Part shown: piece by piece, positions 52,722-62,330 of the stretch
How the letters are laid out: the number at the start of each line of letters is the position of its first letter
How positions within the stretch are numbered: position 1 is the stretch's first letter
Source of the DNA: UBA10438 sp041170435
GTDB lineage: Bacteria; Bacteroidota; Ignavibacteria; Kapaibacteriales; Kapaibacteriaceae
Length of the DNA: 64,000 bases
Direction of reading: 5' to 3'
Assembly (NCBI GenBank): GCA_041170435.1
Contig: JBEAYU010000045.1
Location: 23,123 to 87,122, forward strand
Translations under genes and position numbers: made by a program
The notes under the pieces: model-generated
The model's database searches: none
What the model was told of the DNA's origin: nothing
Seen by the model: the letters and a program-made list of their open reading frames with translations, nothing else

Positions 52722-53981
52722 ATGACTCAACCAAGAAGCAAACAGGATGATGATATGCAAAATGAACAATTGATTAATGACTTGCTCGACGGCGAATTGG
52801 ATTCGGCGGGAGAGGCGACATTGTTTGGTCAGCTCGCAAACAATGCGGATCTGCGCAACGAATTCATGCAGCAGTTGATGATTCGAAATGCCGTGCAGAA
52901 TGACCGCGCGACGTTGGTTCCTCCGATACCGCTAACCAGTGCGGTCTTCGCGGGATTGGGCTTTGCCGCTCCAATTGCAGGTGCGGCTGCCGCAGCCGGA
53001 GCCGTGACACAGACCGGAGGTGTCCTCTCCGGCTGGATCGCACGGATCGGTGTGCCGGTCATGGCAGCTCTCACCTCTGCTGGCATCACATTTGCCGTCA
53101 TGTCATCCAACGATGATGTCACGGCAAGGGGCGCAGCAGGGTCTTCTGGTGTTGCCGGTGCGACGCAGCACGTGCAGTTGACGGCACAAGATGGCACTGT
53201 TGAATCCGGGACGCAGACGCCTGCAGCTGAGCCACAGGTGGTTGAGCGCGTCGTTGAGAGGATCGTCGAACGACCGTCATCTGACGGTGCCCGACTTGCC
53301 GCTGAAAATGCAACTCTGCGACGTCAGTTGGCCGAGATGGCCGAGTTCATCGATCAGCGTCAACCATCGGAGCAGCAAGAGCTGATGACCGTGCCGGTAT
53401 CGCCAATGAGCCTGCAGCCCGCGTTGATCAACGTTCAGCGCGATGAGAATGAGAGGGTGCTCATGGCCGAGCGGTTGTCGCCGATCTCAATGCCGACTCA
53501 TGTGCCGGCATTCTCCTTGCAGGTTAGAGGGGTGAATGCTCAGTCGCCCGGACTTGGGGTGCTGCCCCAAACAAGTTGGCGCGATAACATTGGTCTGGCG
53601 ATGCTCTACCGACTCACTCCTTCCGATGCGGTTGGTATTGAGGTTGGATCTGAATCATTCCCCATGGTCTTCAGCGGTCTGAGAAATCAGCAGGAGGTTC
53701 AGTTCGAAATGCAGCCTCTCGTCACATGGGCGGGGCTGTCGTACCGTCATGTTTTTTCCGAGATCGGCACAAGTGGTTTCAGCCCCTTCGCACAAGCGAT
53801 CGTGGGCGGAACGGAGTTTGGTCCGATTGGACGTGGCACCGTTGGGATCATGTATACTCCTACCGGTCCCTTGTCCTTCATGTTTGGCGTAGAAGGCTCC
53901 GCCTTGGGCTTCACGCACCAAAACAACTGGTTTACCTCCACGAAGTATGGCTTCACCTATGGTGTTGCCGTTCGTCTCTGA
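52722..53981 (+). CDS. Anti-sigma-like domain fused to outer-membrane beta-barrel domain
   Basis: 419 residues. Residues about 12-60 (NEQLINDLLDGELDSAGEA, then QLMIRNAVQND) look like a non-zinc anti-sigma N-terminus. A hydrophobic part (about 70-130) with a likely membrane helix (GVPVMAALTSAGITFAVM) follows, then a low-complexity linker and a short coiled coil (AAENATLRRQLAEMAEF). The last ~170 residues alternate like beta-barrel strands and end GFTYGVAVRL. This would place one chain from cytoplasm to outer membrane. The start is the ATG at 52722 or 52755. Confidence 0.75.
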   Translation: MTQPRSKQDDDMQNEQLINDLLDGELDSAGEATLFGQLANNADLRNEFMQQLMIRNAVQNDRATLVPPIPLTSAVFAGLGFAAPIAGAAAAAGAVTQTGGVLSGWIARIGVPVMAALTSAGITFAVMSSNDDVTARGAAGSSGVAGATQHVQLTAQDGTVESGTQTPAAEPQVVERVVERIVERPSSDGARLAAENATLRRQLAEMAEFIDQRQPSEQQELMTVPVSPMSLQPALINVQRDENERVLMAERLSPISMPTHVPAFSLQVRGVNAQSPGLGVLPQTSWRDNIGLAMLYRLTPSDAVGIEVGSESFPMVFSGLRNQQEVQFEMQPLVTWAGLSYRHVFSEIGTSGFSPFAQAIVGGTEFGPIGRGTVGIMYTPTGPLSFMFGVEGSALGFTHQNNWFTSTKYGFTYGVAVRL

Positions 53982-54009
53982 ATCGTCACCACGGCACCTG
54001 CCCCTTACC

Positions 54010-54594
54010 ATGAAAAACATCTCCACGCTTCTCGGGCTTCATGTAGCGATCGTGCTGATCAGTCTGTTGAGCACATCGTGCACGTCGCCGCTCGATACCG
54101 ATGCCAATCGAAGAGAGACGCCGGTAACTCCGGCTCCAAAGATCACGCCGGCATCCTACAAGGTTGAGTTCTCCACCGCATACGGCTCCATGGTTGTCAG
54201 GGGGCTACCCACGATCAAGATCGACACGGCAGCACGTCCAGTTCGCTTTTGGTTCGACATTACGATGGAGGCGATCGATACTGCCGGGAAATCTCCATTG
54301 ATGCACGGTTTTCGACTTCGACTCGACTCTGCGGCGGGTGACGGTATGATCATGCCGCTGACGGCGGGTCAGGTTCAGATCCGGGCTGATTTTGGTCCGA
54401 ATTGGGGGAACCTTCAGACCTATCCGTCTGATGCGAAGACCAATACGGCATCGATCGTCATCGCCGAACACCCCTTTCAGGAGGGCAAACCTAGGGTTGT
54501 GACCGTAACTCTCTATATTTTCGTCAACAAGGACAACTACTTCAGTCCAGCTCGTCAGGAGCAGGTCTTGGGTACATTCACGATCACGATCTGA
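54010..54594 (+). CDS. Probable lipoprotein of unknown function
   Basis: 194 residues from the ATG at 54010. The signal peptide ends LLSTSC, a plausible lipobox, so the protein is likely lipid-anchored. The body is beta-rich (YKVEFSTAYGSMVV, TIKIDTAARPVRFWFDITME) with no family recognised. It follows the anti-sigma fusion by 28 bases and may be part of the sigma regulon. Confidence 0.7.
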   Translation: MKNISTLLGLHVAIVLISLLSTSCTSPLDTDANRRETPVTPAPKITPASYKVEFSTAYGSMVVRGLPTIKIDTAARPVRFWFDITMEAIDTAGKSPLMHGFRLRLDSAAGDGMIMPLTAGQVQIRADFGPNWGNLQTYPSDAKTNTASIVIAEHPFQEGKPRVVTVTLYIFVNKDNYFSPARQEQVLGTFTITI

Positions 54595-54704
54595 GTTTTT
54601 AGGTTGTAACCTTAATCTCAGTCGCGCAATCTTGGTCATACCCGGAGACCTTTCCGCGGCACGTCCATTGTTCACCCCTATCACTACCCCAGAGGAGGAT
54701 CGCC

Positions 54705-57320
54705 ATGTTCAGTACACATGCGGTTCAACGATTTTTCGGTGTCGTCGTGGCACTGCTCATCGGCATTGCATCGGCTGGTGCGCAGGTGCGCCCCGTACCA
54801 ACAGAGGTCAAGGCCGTTGCCGGTCAGTCCAACTTATCGTCGTCAGTCGTCACGGTAAGTTGGAACGGCATCACAGGTTCATCGACGCCGATGAAGTACT
54901 ATGTGTATCAGGCCTCGGGAGTGACCGAGGATAAGTCGAAGTTTGTCCGTATCGCCACAGTCCCACACAGCCAGAATACGCGCGAGAATCGTTATTCGTT
55001 CGCGGTCCAGGGTGTGAAGGCCGGTACATACACATTCTATGTAAGCGCCTACTGGGAAAATGGCGGTGAGGGCGAGCGTTCCTCAATCGCCACAGTCGAA
55101 GTAACACAGACTGAAGCACCTGTCATTCGCTTCGTGTCCGCACCGGTCAGCTCCGGTGCTATCGGGAAGGCCTACACATATCAGACGAGGGTTGAGACGT
55201 CTGCCTCCGGACCCATCACCTACAAGCTTGAGGTCAAGTCTGCGACCGGTCAGCACGGTTTCGTTCTGTCTGATGGCGGGAAGCTCACGTGGGAGCAGCC
55301 TGTCGCCGGACGTTATGAGGTAACGATTGTGGCGTCGGTGACGAAGGACGGAAAGAGCTACGATGCAAAGCAGTCGTTCCTTGTCGTGATCGGTGAAGGT
55401 GGCGACAACACGTTCAAGTTTTTGACCGAGCCGATCAAGTTCGGATATGTCGGACGTCTATACACCTATCCGGCACGCGCAGGCGTTGTCAATTCCAACG
55501 TAGCACCGACCTATTCGATAGTCGCCGGTCCGAAGGGTATGACCATTGATGAGAGAACCGGACTTGTCAAGTGGGAGCCGATCGAAGCAGGGAAGTTCGA
55601 GGTCGTGATCGCAGCCACTGTCACGATCAACGGCACCACGTCAACCATCAAGCAGTCGTATCTCCTCGAGATCAAACAGGGTGAAACACCGAAGCAGGGC
55701 TGCGCCAAGATCACCGGAAAGGTCACGTATGATGACGCTGCCGCCGGTGGTAAGATCGAAGGCATTGTTACAGCATGGCGCCTCGAGAAGGTCGACCGTG
55801 GTGGTAACTCCAACGACGTATATGTGCCTGTGTACAAGGCTGAGATCAATGCCGACGGGAAGTACTACCTGTACGTCCCCAATGGCACCTACAAGGTTCG
55901 CATCGAGGGACGGAGTTTCTTCGCCGAATGGTTTGAAAACGTCACTGAGCTAGCGGAAGCAACAGACGTTGTGATCGCATGTGATGAGATCAAGGAGATC
56001 AACTTCGCCGTTACACCTCGGCCGGAACCCGTTCTCGTCGTCGTAGAAGGCCGCGTCTTTGACGCCGTCACCAATGAGCCGGTCAAGGGGCTGGTGGTCT
56101 TCGAAAACCGTGGCAAGGATGCCAATGCTGCCGATGACCGCTATCGTTCGGTCGTGGCTGAGGTTCGCCCTGATGGCTCGTACGAGGCCAAGATCCAGTC
56201 CGGTGTTGGCTACACGGCCATGGTGCGTCCTGCCTTCACCAAGGATCTGCCAAATACTTCACAGTACCTGGCGGAGTTCTGGGAGAACACCAATGATGCC
56301 ACGAAGGCAACGGTGTTGAATCTGAATGAGAATGCCAAGGACATCAACTTCCCGATGGATAAGCGCGTTCCTCGCAACAACGGACTCACCGGTGTGATGA
56401 AGAACCATTACACAGGTGCCCCAGTTGTTGGCAAGGTCATTGCGCACCGTGTTCTGAGCCGTGCAAACGACAAGGGAGATACCGTCGCAAAGGCTGTCGT
56501 TGCCGTCACGGTGGAAACAAACTCCAACGGCGGGTTCATGTTCACGGATCTCGAGCCGGGTGAGTATGTGATTCTCGGTGTTCCGGCAGGACGTCCTTTC
56601 GTGCCCGGATGGATGGTCAATGGACAGAAGGCCGTCACCGAATGGGGCAAGGCAGAGCGCGTCGCCGTTGGAGATGTCATGCTGACGCTGGTGTATGATA
56701 TCCAGCTCGACACCGTCAAGGCAGAGCGCGGCAAGGGTCGTGTGCGTGGTTTCGTCTATGACAAGCGTGGTGGAATCATCGGCAAGGGAACAGACGTCGT
56801 CCAGCAGTCCGCCGGTATCATCGGAGCACTCGTCGTTGCCCGTGATGAGGACGGATCGATCATCGATTATAGCATTGCCGAAAATGAAGGTGCCTTCGAT
56901 CTGACGAATCTCGCCATCGGCACCATGTCCATCACGGCCGATCGATTTGAGTTCGAACCAGTTGTTCAGACCATCGATATCAGTGCCAACACACCTGAGC
57001 GTGTCATCTCGATCGGCCTCCAGTCGAATCGCTCAACCACAAGCGTGGATGTCCCTCTGAACGAGGTGGGCACAACGATCAACCTTTGGCCGAATCCAAC
57101 CGCAGCTGATGCTACGGTTCGCTTTACAGCGACGGAGGGGCAAGTCATGGTCCGCATTGTTTCGACATCGGGCGTTGAGCTTTCGCATCGTGCAATCGTC
57201 GTCGCTGGCGGTGAGGTGTCCATCCCCGTTCCTACGAGCGACCTTGTAGTGGGCATGGTAATGGTGCATGTCACCAACGGTAGCAAGACCTTTGCTTTAC
57301 CTCTGAACATCGTCCGCTGA
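54705..57320 (+). CDS. Secreted FN3/Ig/carboxypeptidase-regulatory repeat protein with T9SS sorting domain
   Basis: 871 residues. AGAGGAGGATCGCC precedes the ATG, a strong ribosome binding site. Signal peptide ends SAGAQV. One fibronectin type III domain (SSSVVTVSWNGITGSSTPM), two putative-Ig domains (APVIRFVSAPVSSGAIGKAY, then GYVGRLYTYPA), several CarboxypepD-regulatory-like repeats (GRVFDAVTNEPVKGL; GFVYDKRGGIIG), and a C-terminal sorting domain (NLWPNPTAADATVRFT onward). It is likely a large surface protein exported by T9SS. A terminator follows. Confidence 0.9.
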   Translation: MFSTHAVQRFFGVVVALLIGIASAGAQVRPVPTEVKAVAGQSNLSSSVVTVSWNGITGSSTPMKYYVYQASGVTEDKSKFVRIATVPHSQNTRENRYSFAVQGVKAGTYTFYVSAYWENGGEGERSSIATVEVTQTEAPVIRFVSAPVSSGAIGKAYTYQTRVETSASGPITYKLEVKSATGQHGFVLSDGGKLTWEQPVAGRYEVTIVASVTKDGKSYDAKQSFLVVIGEGGDNTFKFLTEPIKFGYVGRLYTYPARAGVVNSNVAPTYSIVAGPKGMTIDERTGLVKWEPIEAGKFEVVIAATVTINGTTSTIKQSYLLEIKQGETPKQGCAKITGKVTYDDAAAGGKIEGIVTAWRLEKVDRGGNSNDVYVPVYKAEINADGKYYLYVPNGTYKVRIEGRSFFAEWFENVTELAEATDVVIACDEIKEINFAVTPRPEPVLVVVEGRVFDAVTNEPVKGLVVFENRGKDANAADDRYRSVVAEVRPDGSYEAKIQSGVGYTAMVRPAFTKDLPNTSQYLAEFWENTNDATKATVLNLNENAKDINFPMDKRVPRNNGLTGVMKNHYTGAPVVGKVIAHRVLSRANDKGDTVAKAVVAVTVETNSNGGFMFTDLEPGEYVILGVPAGRPFVPGWMVNGQKAVTEWGKAERVAVGDVMLTLVYDIQLDTVKAERGKGRVRGFVYDKRGGIIGKGTDVVQQSAGIIGALVVARDEDGSIIDYSIAENEGAFDLTNLAIGTMSITADRFEFEPVVQTIDISANTPERVISIGLQSNRSTTSVDVPLNEVGTTINLWPNPTAADATVRFTATEGQVMVRIVSTSGVELSHRAIVVAGGEVSIPVPTSDLVVGMVMVHVTNGSKTFALPLNIVR

Positions 57321-57342
57321 TAGATATCAGCGTTCTGCACCC

Positions 57343-57382
57343 AGAGGGGTCGTGGCCAGTGCTGCGACCCCTCTTCTGTTTC
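57343..57382 (+). terminator. Intrinsic terminator after the FN3 protein gene
   Basis: AGAGGGGTCG (57343-57352) pairs with CGACCCCTCT (57365-57374) around a 12-base loop, followed by TCTGTTTC. Confidence 0.85.
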
Positions 57383-57388
57383 AGTGAT

Positions 57389-57396
57389 TAGATTCG
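57389..57396 (+). promoter_or_regulatory. TAnnTTCG promoter element of the second M1 peptidase gene
   Basis: TAGATTCG ends four bases before the ATG at 57401, just after the terminator of the preceding gene. Confidence 0.5.
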
Positions 57397-57400
57397 TGAG

Positions 57401-59383
57401 ATGAGAAAGCCCCTTGCCATCACGATCGCTTTGTTGCTGATTCATGCCATCGGTGCGGACGCGCAGATCTCGCGTCCGACGCTGTTTGTACCACAGGTGT
57501 TCGACGTGCTGCACTATGATGTGGACTTGCGGCTACCGAACCCTGCCAGCCGACAGGCAGTTGGCCGCGTTCAAACACGCGTCGCCTGGAATGCACGCGT
57601 GAGCAACCCCGAGTTCAAGTTTCACCTCAGGGGGCTGAGCATTGACTCAGTGTTTGTTGGGAACACTCGTGTCTCCTGGTCGACGCTTGGCGCAGTTGCC
57701 GATGATACGATGCATCATCGCGTCGTTGTGCCTGGCGCGCATGACTCGGGTTCGGTGTCGACGATCGACATTTGTTACTCCGGAACGATGACCAATGAAG
57801 GTGGGAGCTCCCCCTGGGGTGGCGTGCAGTATGATGACAGCGTGCTATATGCACTCGGTGTTGGCTTTGCCAATGCGTCGGTCGGGGCAACGCAACATTG
57901 GTTGCCATGTTATGATCACCCGTCAGACAAGGTTACCTTCTCGGGGCGTTTTACGGTGCCGGATTCGACCTGGCTTGTTGCCTCAAACGGACTCGAGAGG
58001 CAGTCCGTGCGCAACGTCGATGGTAGCGTCACATACGTGTGGAACGAAGCACGACCTGTGGCCACGTACCTACTGACCTTTGCAGCTGCTCGGTTCAAAG
58101 TGCTCTCGCTACCGGGCAGGGTTCCACATATCTTTTACGTGCTGCGGCGCGACAGTAGCTTGAGCGCTCGATCATACCGCCTTGTACCGAGAATGACGGA
58201 TGTGTATTCGGAACTCTATGGCGAGTACCCCTTCGACAAGGTCGGTTACTACAACTCGGTCAAAGGATCCATGGAGCATCAAGGTATGATCGCCCTCGCG
58301 TTGTCCGTCGCCCGATCGGGTGACAGTGCCAACGTGACCGGTGCTCACGAGCTGGCGCATCAGTGGTTTGGTGACTGCGTGTCGCCGCGTGACTTCCGAT
58401 ATGCCTGGCTTACGGAGAGCTTTGCAACCTATAGCGAATGCTCGTGGCTGGAAGCTCTCAGGGGGCGTAGCTCCTATCTTTCGGCCGTGCAGGGTAAGGC
58501 CAGAAGCTACATCACACAGATATCCCGAAGCGAGGGAATCTTTGCCCTTGAAGACTTTCCGCGCCAAGCCCCCTCCTCGAACTATCCGGGAACAATCTAT
58601 GCCAAGGGGGCGGTGGTACTGGCCATGGCCAGGGCGATCTGTGGTGACAATGCATTCTACGCGTCGCTTCAACGGTATGTGGCTGACAATGCCTATTCGA
58701 CAGCTGTGACGGACGATTTCCGACGTGCAATTGAGCCCGCTCTCGGCAGTCGCACCGATGCATTCTTTCAGGAATGGGTCACGGGCAAGGGCTGGGCACA
58801 GCTTGACATTGAGCAGCGGCCAGGCCAGACGTCGGCGCTCTCGGTGCGTATCACGCAGGTGCAGAATGCCACAGGCGGACGCCAATGGCCAGTGTTTACA
58901 ACATTGCCACTCAATGTTGTCTATACGCAGCGTCGCCCCGATGGAGGCCTCGACACGGTCGACACGATCGTGATGCCTGCGGCTGATGGATCGTACGCGA
59001 TATCCTGCGAGCGTCTCATCAGCGTCAATGGCGGCTCTCGATGCCGATCGCTCGTTGAAGTTGTTTCCACCACCCACATCGGCATATCGGAGTTGGAGAG
59101 TGACCTGCGACGGATGACTCCAAGCTTCTCGCTTGCGCCCCAGCCGGCTTCGAACACGGTGAAGGTACAGCGAGTGCGCATTGGACGGCTCCCTGAGGCT
59201 GCTCCGGCGACGATCCAAATCCTCGATCTCAACGGTCGGAAAGTGGCCGAGGAATCGATGACAGCGGACGACAGCTCGGCCACGCTCAGCGTGCAGTCAT
59301 TGCCCGAGGGTCCGCACATTGTGGTGATCACGCAGGGAGGGGGCGTTGTGAGTCTGCCCCTTCTTATCACACGCGGAGAGTGA
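57401..59383 (+). CDS. M1 family zinc peptidase with C-terminal T9SS sorting domain
   Basis: 660 residues. Signal peptide (KPLAITIALLLIHAIGADA). The exopeptidase site is a variant, GSMEHQGM, in place of GAMEN; the zinc site HELAHQWFGDC with WLTESFATY (HExxH-x18-E) is intact. The last ~85 residues (SLAPQPASNTVKVQRVRIG, DLNGRKVAEE, LPEGPHIVVI) form a T9SS-type sorting domain, so this one is secreted, unlike the M1 enzyme at 35304. The altered GAMEN motif may change specificity. Confidence 0.9.
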   Translation: MRKPLAITIALLLIHAIGADAQISRPTLFVPQVFDVLHYDVDLRLPNPASRQAVGRVQTRVAWNARVSNPEFKFHLRGLSIDSVFVGNTRVSWSTLGAVADDTMHHRVVVPGAHDSGSVSTIDICYSGTMTNEGGSSPWGGVQYDDSVLYALGVGFANASVGATQHWLPCYDHPSDKVTFSGRFTVPDSTWLVASNGLERQSVRNVDGSVTYVWNEARPVATYLLTFAAARFKVLSLPGRVPHIFYVLRRDSSLSARSYRLVPRMTDVYSELYGEYPFDKVGYYNSVKGSMEHQGMIALALSVARSGDSANVTGAHELAHQWFGDCVSPRDFRYAWLTESFATYSECSWLEALRGRSSYLSAVQGKARSYITQISRSEGIFALEDFPRQAPSSNYPGTIYAKGAVVLAMARAICGDNAFYASLQRYVADNAYSTAVTDDFRRAIEPALGSRTDAFFQEWVTGKGWAQLDIEQRPGQTSALSVRITQVQNATGGRQWPVFTTLPLNVVYTQRRPDGGLDTVDTIVMPAADGSYAISCERLISVNGGSRCRSLVEVVSTTHIGISELESDLRRMTPSFSLAPQPASNTVKVQRVRIGRLPEAAPATIQILDLNGRKVAEESMTADDSSATLSVQSLPEGPHIVVITQGGGVVSLPLLITRGE

Positions 59384-60680
59384 TCCAGCGAACGATCTCC
59401 TTGAGCTTCGGTTTCTTGCCGTAAGAGAGAATCCCGATTCGGTAGATGCGAGAGGCGATCCAGACGGAACCAAGAAATGCACCGCTGCTGAGCGCGATGC
59501 TAAGGATCATCTGCCATGCGGGAACGTCTGTGGCCGCCACACGCACCGTCATGAGAATCGGAGAGAACAGCGGAATCAATGACAGCGTTACGGCCAGTGT
59601 GCCGTTCGGTTCGCTGATGACGTTCCCAATGAACATCATCGTGAGGATGATTGGCATGGTGATCGGCAACGTCAGCGATTGAGCATCTGCCTCTTGATCC
59701 ACGGCCGAACCGACCGCGGCAAAGAGGGAAGCGTAGAGGAAGTAACCCGAAAAGAAGTTGAAGATGAACATCAGGATCGAACTCATTGGGATGGTAGGAA
59801 GCACAAGCCCCTTGCTCGCCAGCAGTGCGGCCGTATCTGTTGTTCCCTGCATTGGCATCGGCCCTGCAACGGCCTGCGACGCCATACTTTCGGCCATCAT
59901 CGGACCGAGAATGAAGCCCACGCCGATGAAGGCCAGGATGCCAAGAATGGCCCAGATCGCCAGCTGTGTGAGACCAACGAGTCCGATGCCAACAACCTTG
60001 CCCAGCATGATGTCGAAAGGGCGAACCGATGAGGCGATGACCTCCACGATACGATTTGCCTTCTCTTCGACCACTCCGCGCATGACCATCGATCCGTACA
60101 TGAAGATGAGCATGTAGATCAGAAACCCTGCCACATAACCGATTCCCGCAGAGGCCGCAGATGCATCGGCTTCAACGCCCGTTTCGGTCACCTTCAGGGA
60201 GTTGATCTCAACACCTTGCTCGATTAGGTCGATCACGGAGGTGTCCACGCCGCGTCGAGACAGACGTGCTCGGACGACCACTGGCTCAATGTCGGAGGCG
60301 ATCGACGATTCGAAGGAGATCCCCGAGCCCCCTTGCGAGTACATCGTCAGCTTTGCGGTGTCGAGGACCTCTGCGGGAATGATCACATAGGCCTGGATCG
60401 TTTCGGCTGCAAGCTCCTTGGCCAGATCGTCTTCGGTGCGCCGTCCGGCGAGCTCGTACTTGGCAGTGTCGGCAGCCACAACCTGTGCTGCCAAGCTATC
60501 TGTTCGGTCGACCAGCACCACCTTGGCCTCATTGCCATCTCCGGACAGTGCCGCAACCACAATCGGTATGGTCATCAACAGGATGAGTCCCAGCGGCCCG
60601 AGGATGGTGGAGATGAGAAACCACTTAGCCTTGACGCGGGTAAGGTACTCGTGGGCGATAATGACCGAGATCTTGCTCAT
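59367..60680 (-). CDS. ABC transporter permease, ABC-2/NatB type
   Basis: 437 residues. One N-terminal membrane helix (FLISTILGPLGLILLMTIPIV), a large extracytoplasmic domain (about 45-165), then five or six helices. This is the NatB/YhaP-like layout of sodium or drug export permeases. The ATP-binding partner is not adjacent, which is unusual. Its 3' end overlaps the convergent M1 gene by 17 bases. Confidence 0.85.
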   Translation of the reverse strand: MSKISVIIAHEYLTRVKAKWFLISTILGPLGLILLMTIPIVVAALSGDGNEAKVVLVDRTDSLAAQVVAADTAKYELAGRRTEDDLAKELAAETIQAYVIIPAEVLDTAKLTMYSQGGSGISFESSIASDIEPVVVRARLSRRGVDTSVIDLIEQGVEINSLKVTETGVEADASAASAGIGYVAGFLIYMLIFMYGSMVMRGVVEEKANRIVEVIASSVRPFDIMLGKVVGIGLVGLTQLAIWAILGILAFIGVGFILGPMMAESMASQAVAGPMPMQGTTDTAALLASKGLVLPTIPMSSILMFIFNFFSGYFLYASLFAAVGSAVDQEADAQSLTLPITMPIILTMMFIGNVISEPNGTLAVTLSLIPLFSPILMTVRVAATDVPAWQMILSIALSSGAFLGSVWIASRIYRIGILSYGKKPKLKEIVRWITLRV

Positions 60681-60771
60681 TGGGATGTTCTTTAGGGGAG
60701 TTTTCGAGCCGAAACTTACGGTTTATCGACAACAACTACGTAAACACGCATCGTCATTGCATGCAACGTGT

Positions 60772-60779
60772 TAGTTTTG
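60772..60779 (+). promoter_or_regulatory. TAnnTTTG promoter element of citrate synthase
   Basis: TAGTTTTG is a perfect match but lies 29 bases before the ATG, leaving a short leader with the ribosome binding site CAGGAG. Confidence 0.5.
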
Positions 60780-60808
60780 CACGCCATTATTACCAGGAGT
60801 ACACCACC

Positions 60809-62071
60809 ATGAGCATCCTTCACGAGAACCTGACGTCACAAGCAGAAGCCTTGCGTGCCAAACGTACCGCATTGCTCAAGGAGCGCGGCGAGACCGTGCT
60901 CGGCAATGTGACCATCGAACAGGTGCTCGGTGGCATGCGTGGTGTGCCGGCACTTGTCTGCGACACGTCCAGCGTGTCGGCCGACGAAGGTTTGCGCATT
61001 CGTAACGCGCCGATCCTTGAGCTCACCGACATCACGCCGGAGGAAACGTTCTGGCTATTGGTGACGGGCAAGCGCGCAACGGAGGATGAGCGCAAGGAGC
61101 TTAGTGGCATCTTCTCCAAGTACTATGCTGTTCCGCAGTATGTGGTTGACACGCTCAAGGCCATGCCGAAGGACTCCCATCCGATGGCGATGCTCAGCGT
61201 TGGTCTGCTGGCCATGGAGCGCGAGAGCGAGTTCCGCGCTGCGTATGATAAGGGGGCTGGTAAGGATGCTCTCTGGCAGTCAATGGTCAACGATGCCGTT
61301 CGACTCATCGGTTCGATCACCGGCATTGCTGCTGCGATCTACCGCATTCGCTTCGACAAGGGTGATGTGATCGCTCCGTTGACTGATGACAACGACCTAT
61401 CGAACAACTTCGCTCACATGCTCGGCGTCAGCAACGATGCTTCGTGGAAGGAACTGATCCGACTGTATCTCGTGCTCCACTCGGATCACGAGGGCGGCAA
61501 CGTGAGTGCCATGACGTCGTACGTTGTGAGCTCTGCCCTCAGCGACCCATTCTATAGTGTATCGGCCGCCATGTGTGGTCTTGCGGGCCCCCTTCACGGA
61601 CTTGCCAACCAGGAATGTCTGCGCTTCATCATGGACGTGCGCGAGCAGTTTGGCGGCGTTCCAACAGATGAGCAACTCACTGAGTACACGTGGAATCGTT
61701 TGCGCAACGGTCAGGTCATCCCCGGTTACGGTCACGCCGTCCTTCGCGTAACCGACCCCCGCTTCACGGCATTCCACGACTTCGGCGTAAAGCACGGCCT
61801 GACAGATGAGAACGTGCAGATCGTCCACAAGATCTTCCGTCTTGTTCCCGGCATCTTGAAGGAGCACGGCAAGGCCAAGAACCCATGGCCAAACGTCGAT
61901 GCCGCCTCCGGATCACTGCTCTACGCATACGGTATGCAAGAGTTCGACTTCTATACCGTGATGTTCGGTGTCAGCCGCGCAATCGGCCTCTGCTCACAGA
62001 TGGTCGTCAACCGCATGATGGCCTCGCCGATCGTTCGTCCAAAGTCTCTCACACTGGACGAGCTGAGCTGA
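60809..62071 (+). CDS. gltA: Citrate synthase, eukaryotic (mitochondrial-like) type
   Basis: 420 residues from the ATG at 60809, chosen because CAGGAG lies about ten bases upstream. Catalytic residues: His in GLAGPLHGLANQE, His in PGYGHAVLRVTDPR, Asp in NVDAASGSLL. The N-terminal helix region and PWPNVDAASG follow the eukaryotic-type enzyme rather than the allosteric hexameric bacterial GltA. It makes citrate from oxaloacetate and acetyl-CoA. Confidence 0.95.
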   Translation: MSILHENLTSQAEALRAKRTALLKERGETVLGNVTIEQVLGGMRGVPALVCDTSSVSADEGLRIRNAPILELTDITPEETFWLLVTGKRATEDERKELSGIFSKYYAVPQYVVDTLKAMPKDSHPMAMLSVGLLAMERESEFRAAYDKGAGKDALWQSMVNDAVRLIGSITGIAAAIYRIRFDKGDVIAPLTDDNDLSNNFAHMLGVSNDASWKELIRLYLVLHSDHEGGNVSAMTSYVVSSALSDPFYSVSAAMCGLAGPLHGLANQECLRFIMDVREQFGGVPTDEQLTEYTWNRLRNGQVIPGYGHAVLRVTDPRFTAFHDFGVKHGLTDENVQIVHKIFRLVPGILKEHGKAKNPWPNVDAASGSLLYAYGMQEFDFYTVMFGVSRAIGLCSQMVVNRMMASPIVRPKSLTLDELS

Positions 62072-62081
62072 TCCACCGTCA

Positions 62082-62107
62082 TCCCCGCTTTCGCGGTAGT
62101 GACGATT
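62082..62107 (+). repeat. Degenerate REP-like palindrome
   Basis: GTCATCCCCGC-TTTC-GCGG-TAGTGAC resembles the 31-bp repeats at 1183-1365 but the right arm is degenerate. It lies between citrate synthase and its terminator. Confidence 0.6.
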
Positions 62108-62131
62108 CCGTCGGTTCCTGTGAATATGAAA

Positions 62132-62160
62132 AAAGCCCGTCAAAATGACGGGCTTTCTAT
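62132..62160. terminator. Bidirectional intrinsic terminator
   Basis: AAAGCCCGTCA (62132-62142) pairs with TGACGGGCTTT (62146-62156) around AAA; A-rich on the left and T-rich on the right, so it can stop citrate synthase (plus) and the tRNA-Val transcript (minus). Confidence 0.92.
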
Positions 62161-62190
62161 CTTTGTGCCCTCAAGGGGCGGATGTCGTGG

Positions 62191-62264
62191 TGGACGCTAC
62201 TAGATTCGAACTAGTGACCTTTACGATGTCAACGTAACGCTCTAACCAACTGAGCTAAGCGTCC
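62191..62264 (-). tRNA. tRNA-Val (GAC anticodon)
   Basis: On the minus strand the acceptor GGACGCT pairs with AGCGTCC; the D-arm has TAGCTCAGTTGGTTAGAGC, the anticodon loop TTGACAT gives GAC, and the T-arm has GGTCACTAGTTCGAATCTAG. CCA is not encoded. Confidence 0.95.
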
Positions 62265-62330
62265 CAAAGGGGATGCGAAAATAGGAAAAACGACCGAAAA
62301 CTCTTCGATCTCATACGAGAAAGGTTCTGC

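Noticed and set aside
54591..54622. Nested inverted repeat CTGAG...AGGTT-GT-AACCT...CTCAG after the lipoprotein gene
   Set aside because: Stem is broken and no T run follows; too weak to call a terminator or operator, though it includes a GTAAC.
58172..59218. Minus-strand open frame (348 codons)
   Set aside because: Antisense to the M1 peptidase with intact zinc site on the plus strand.
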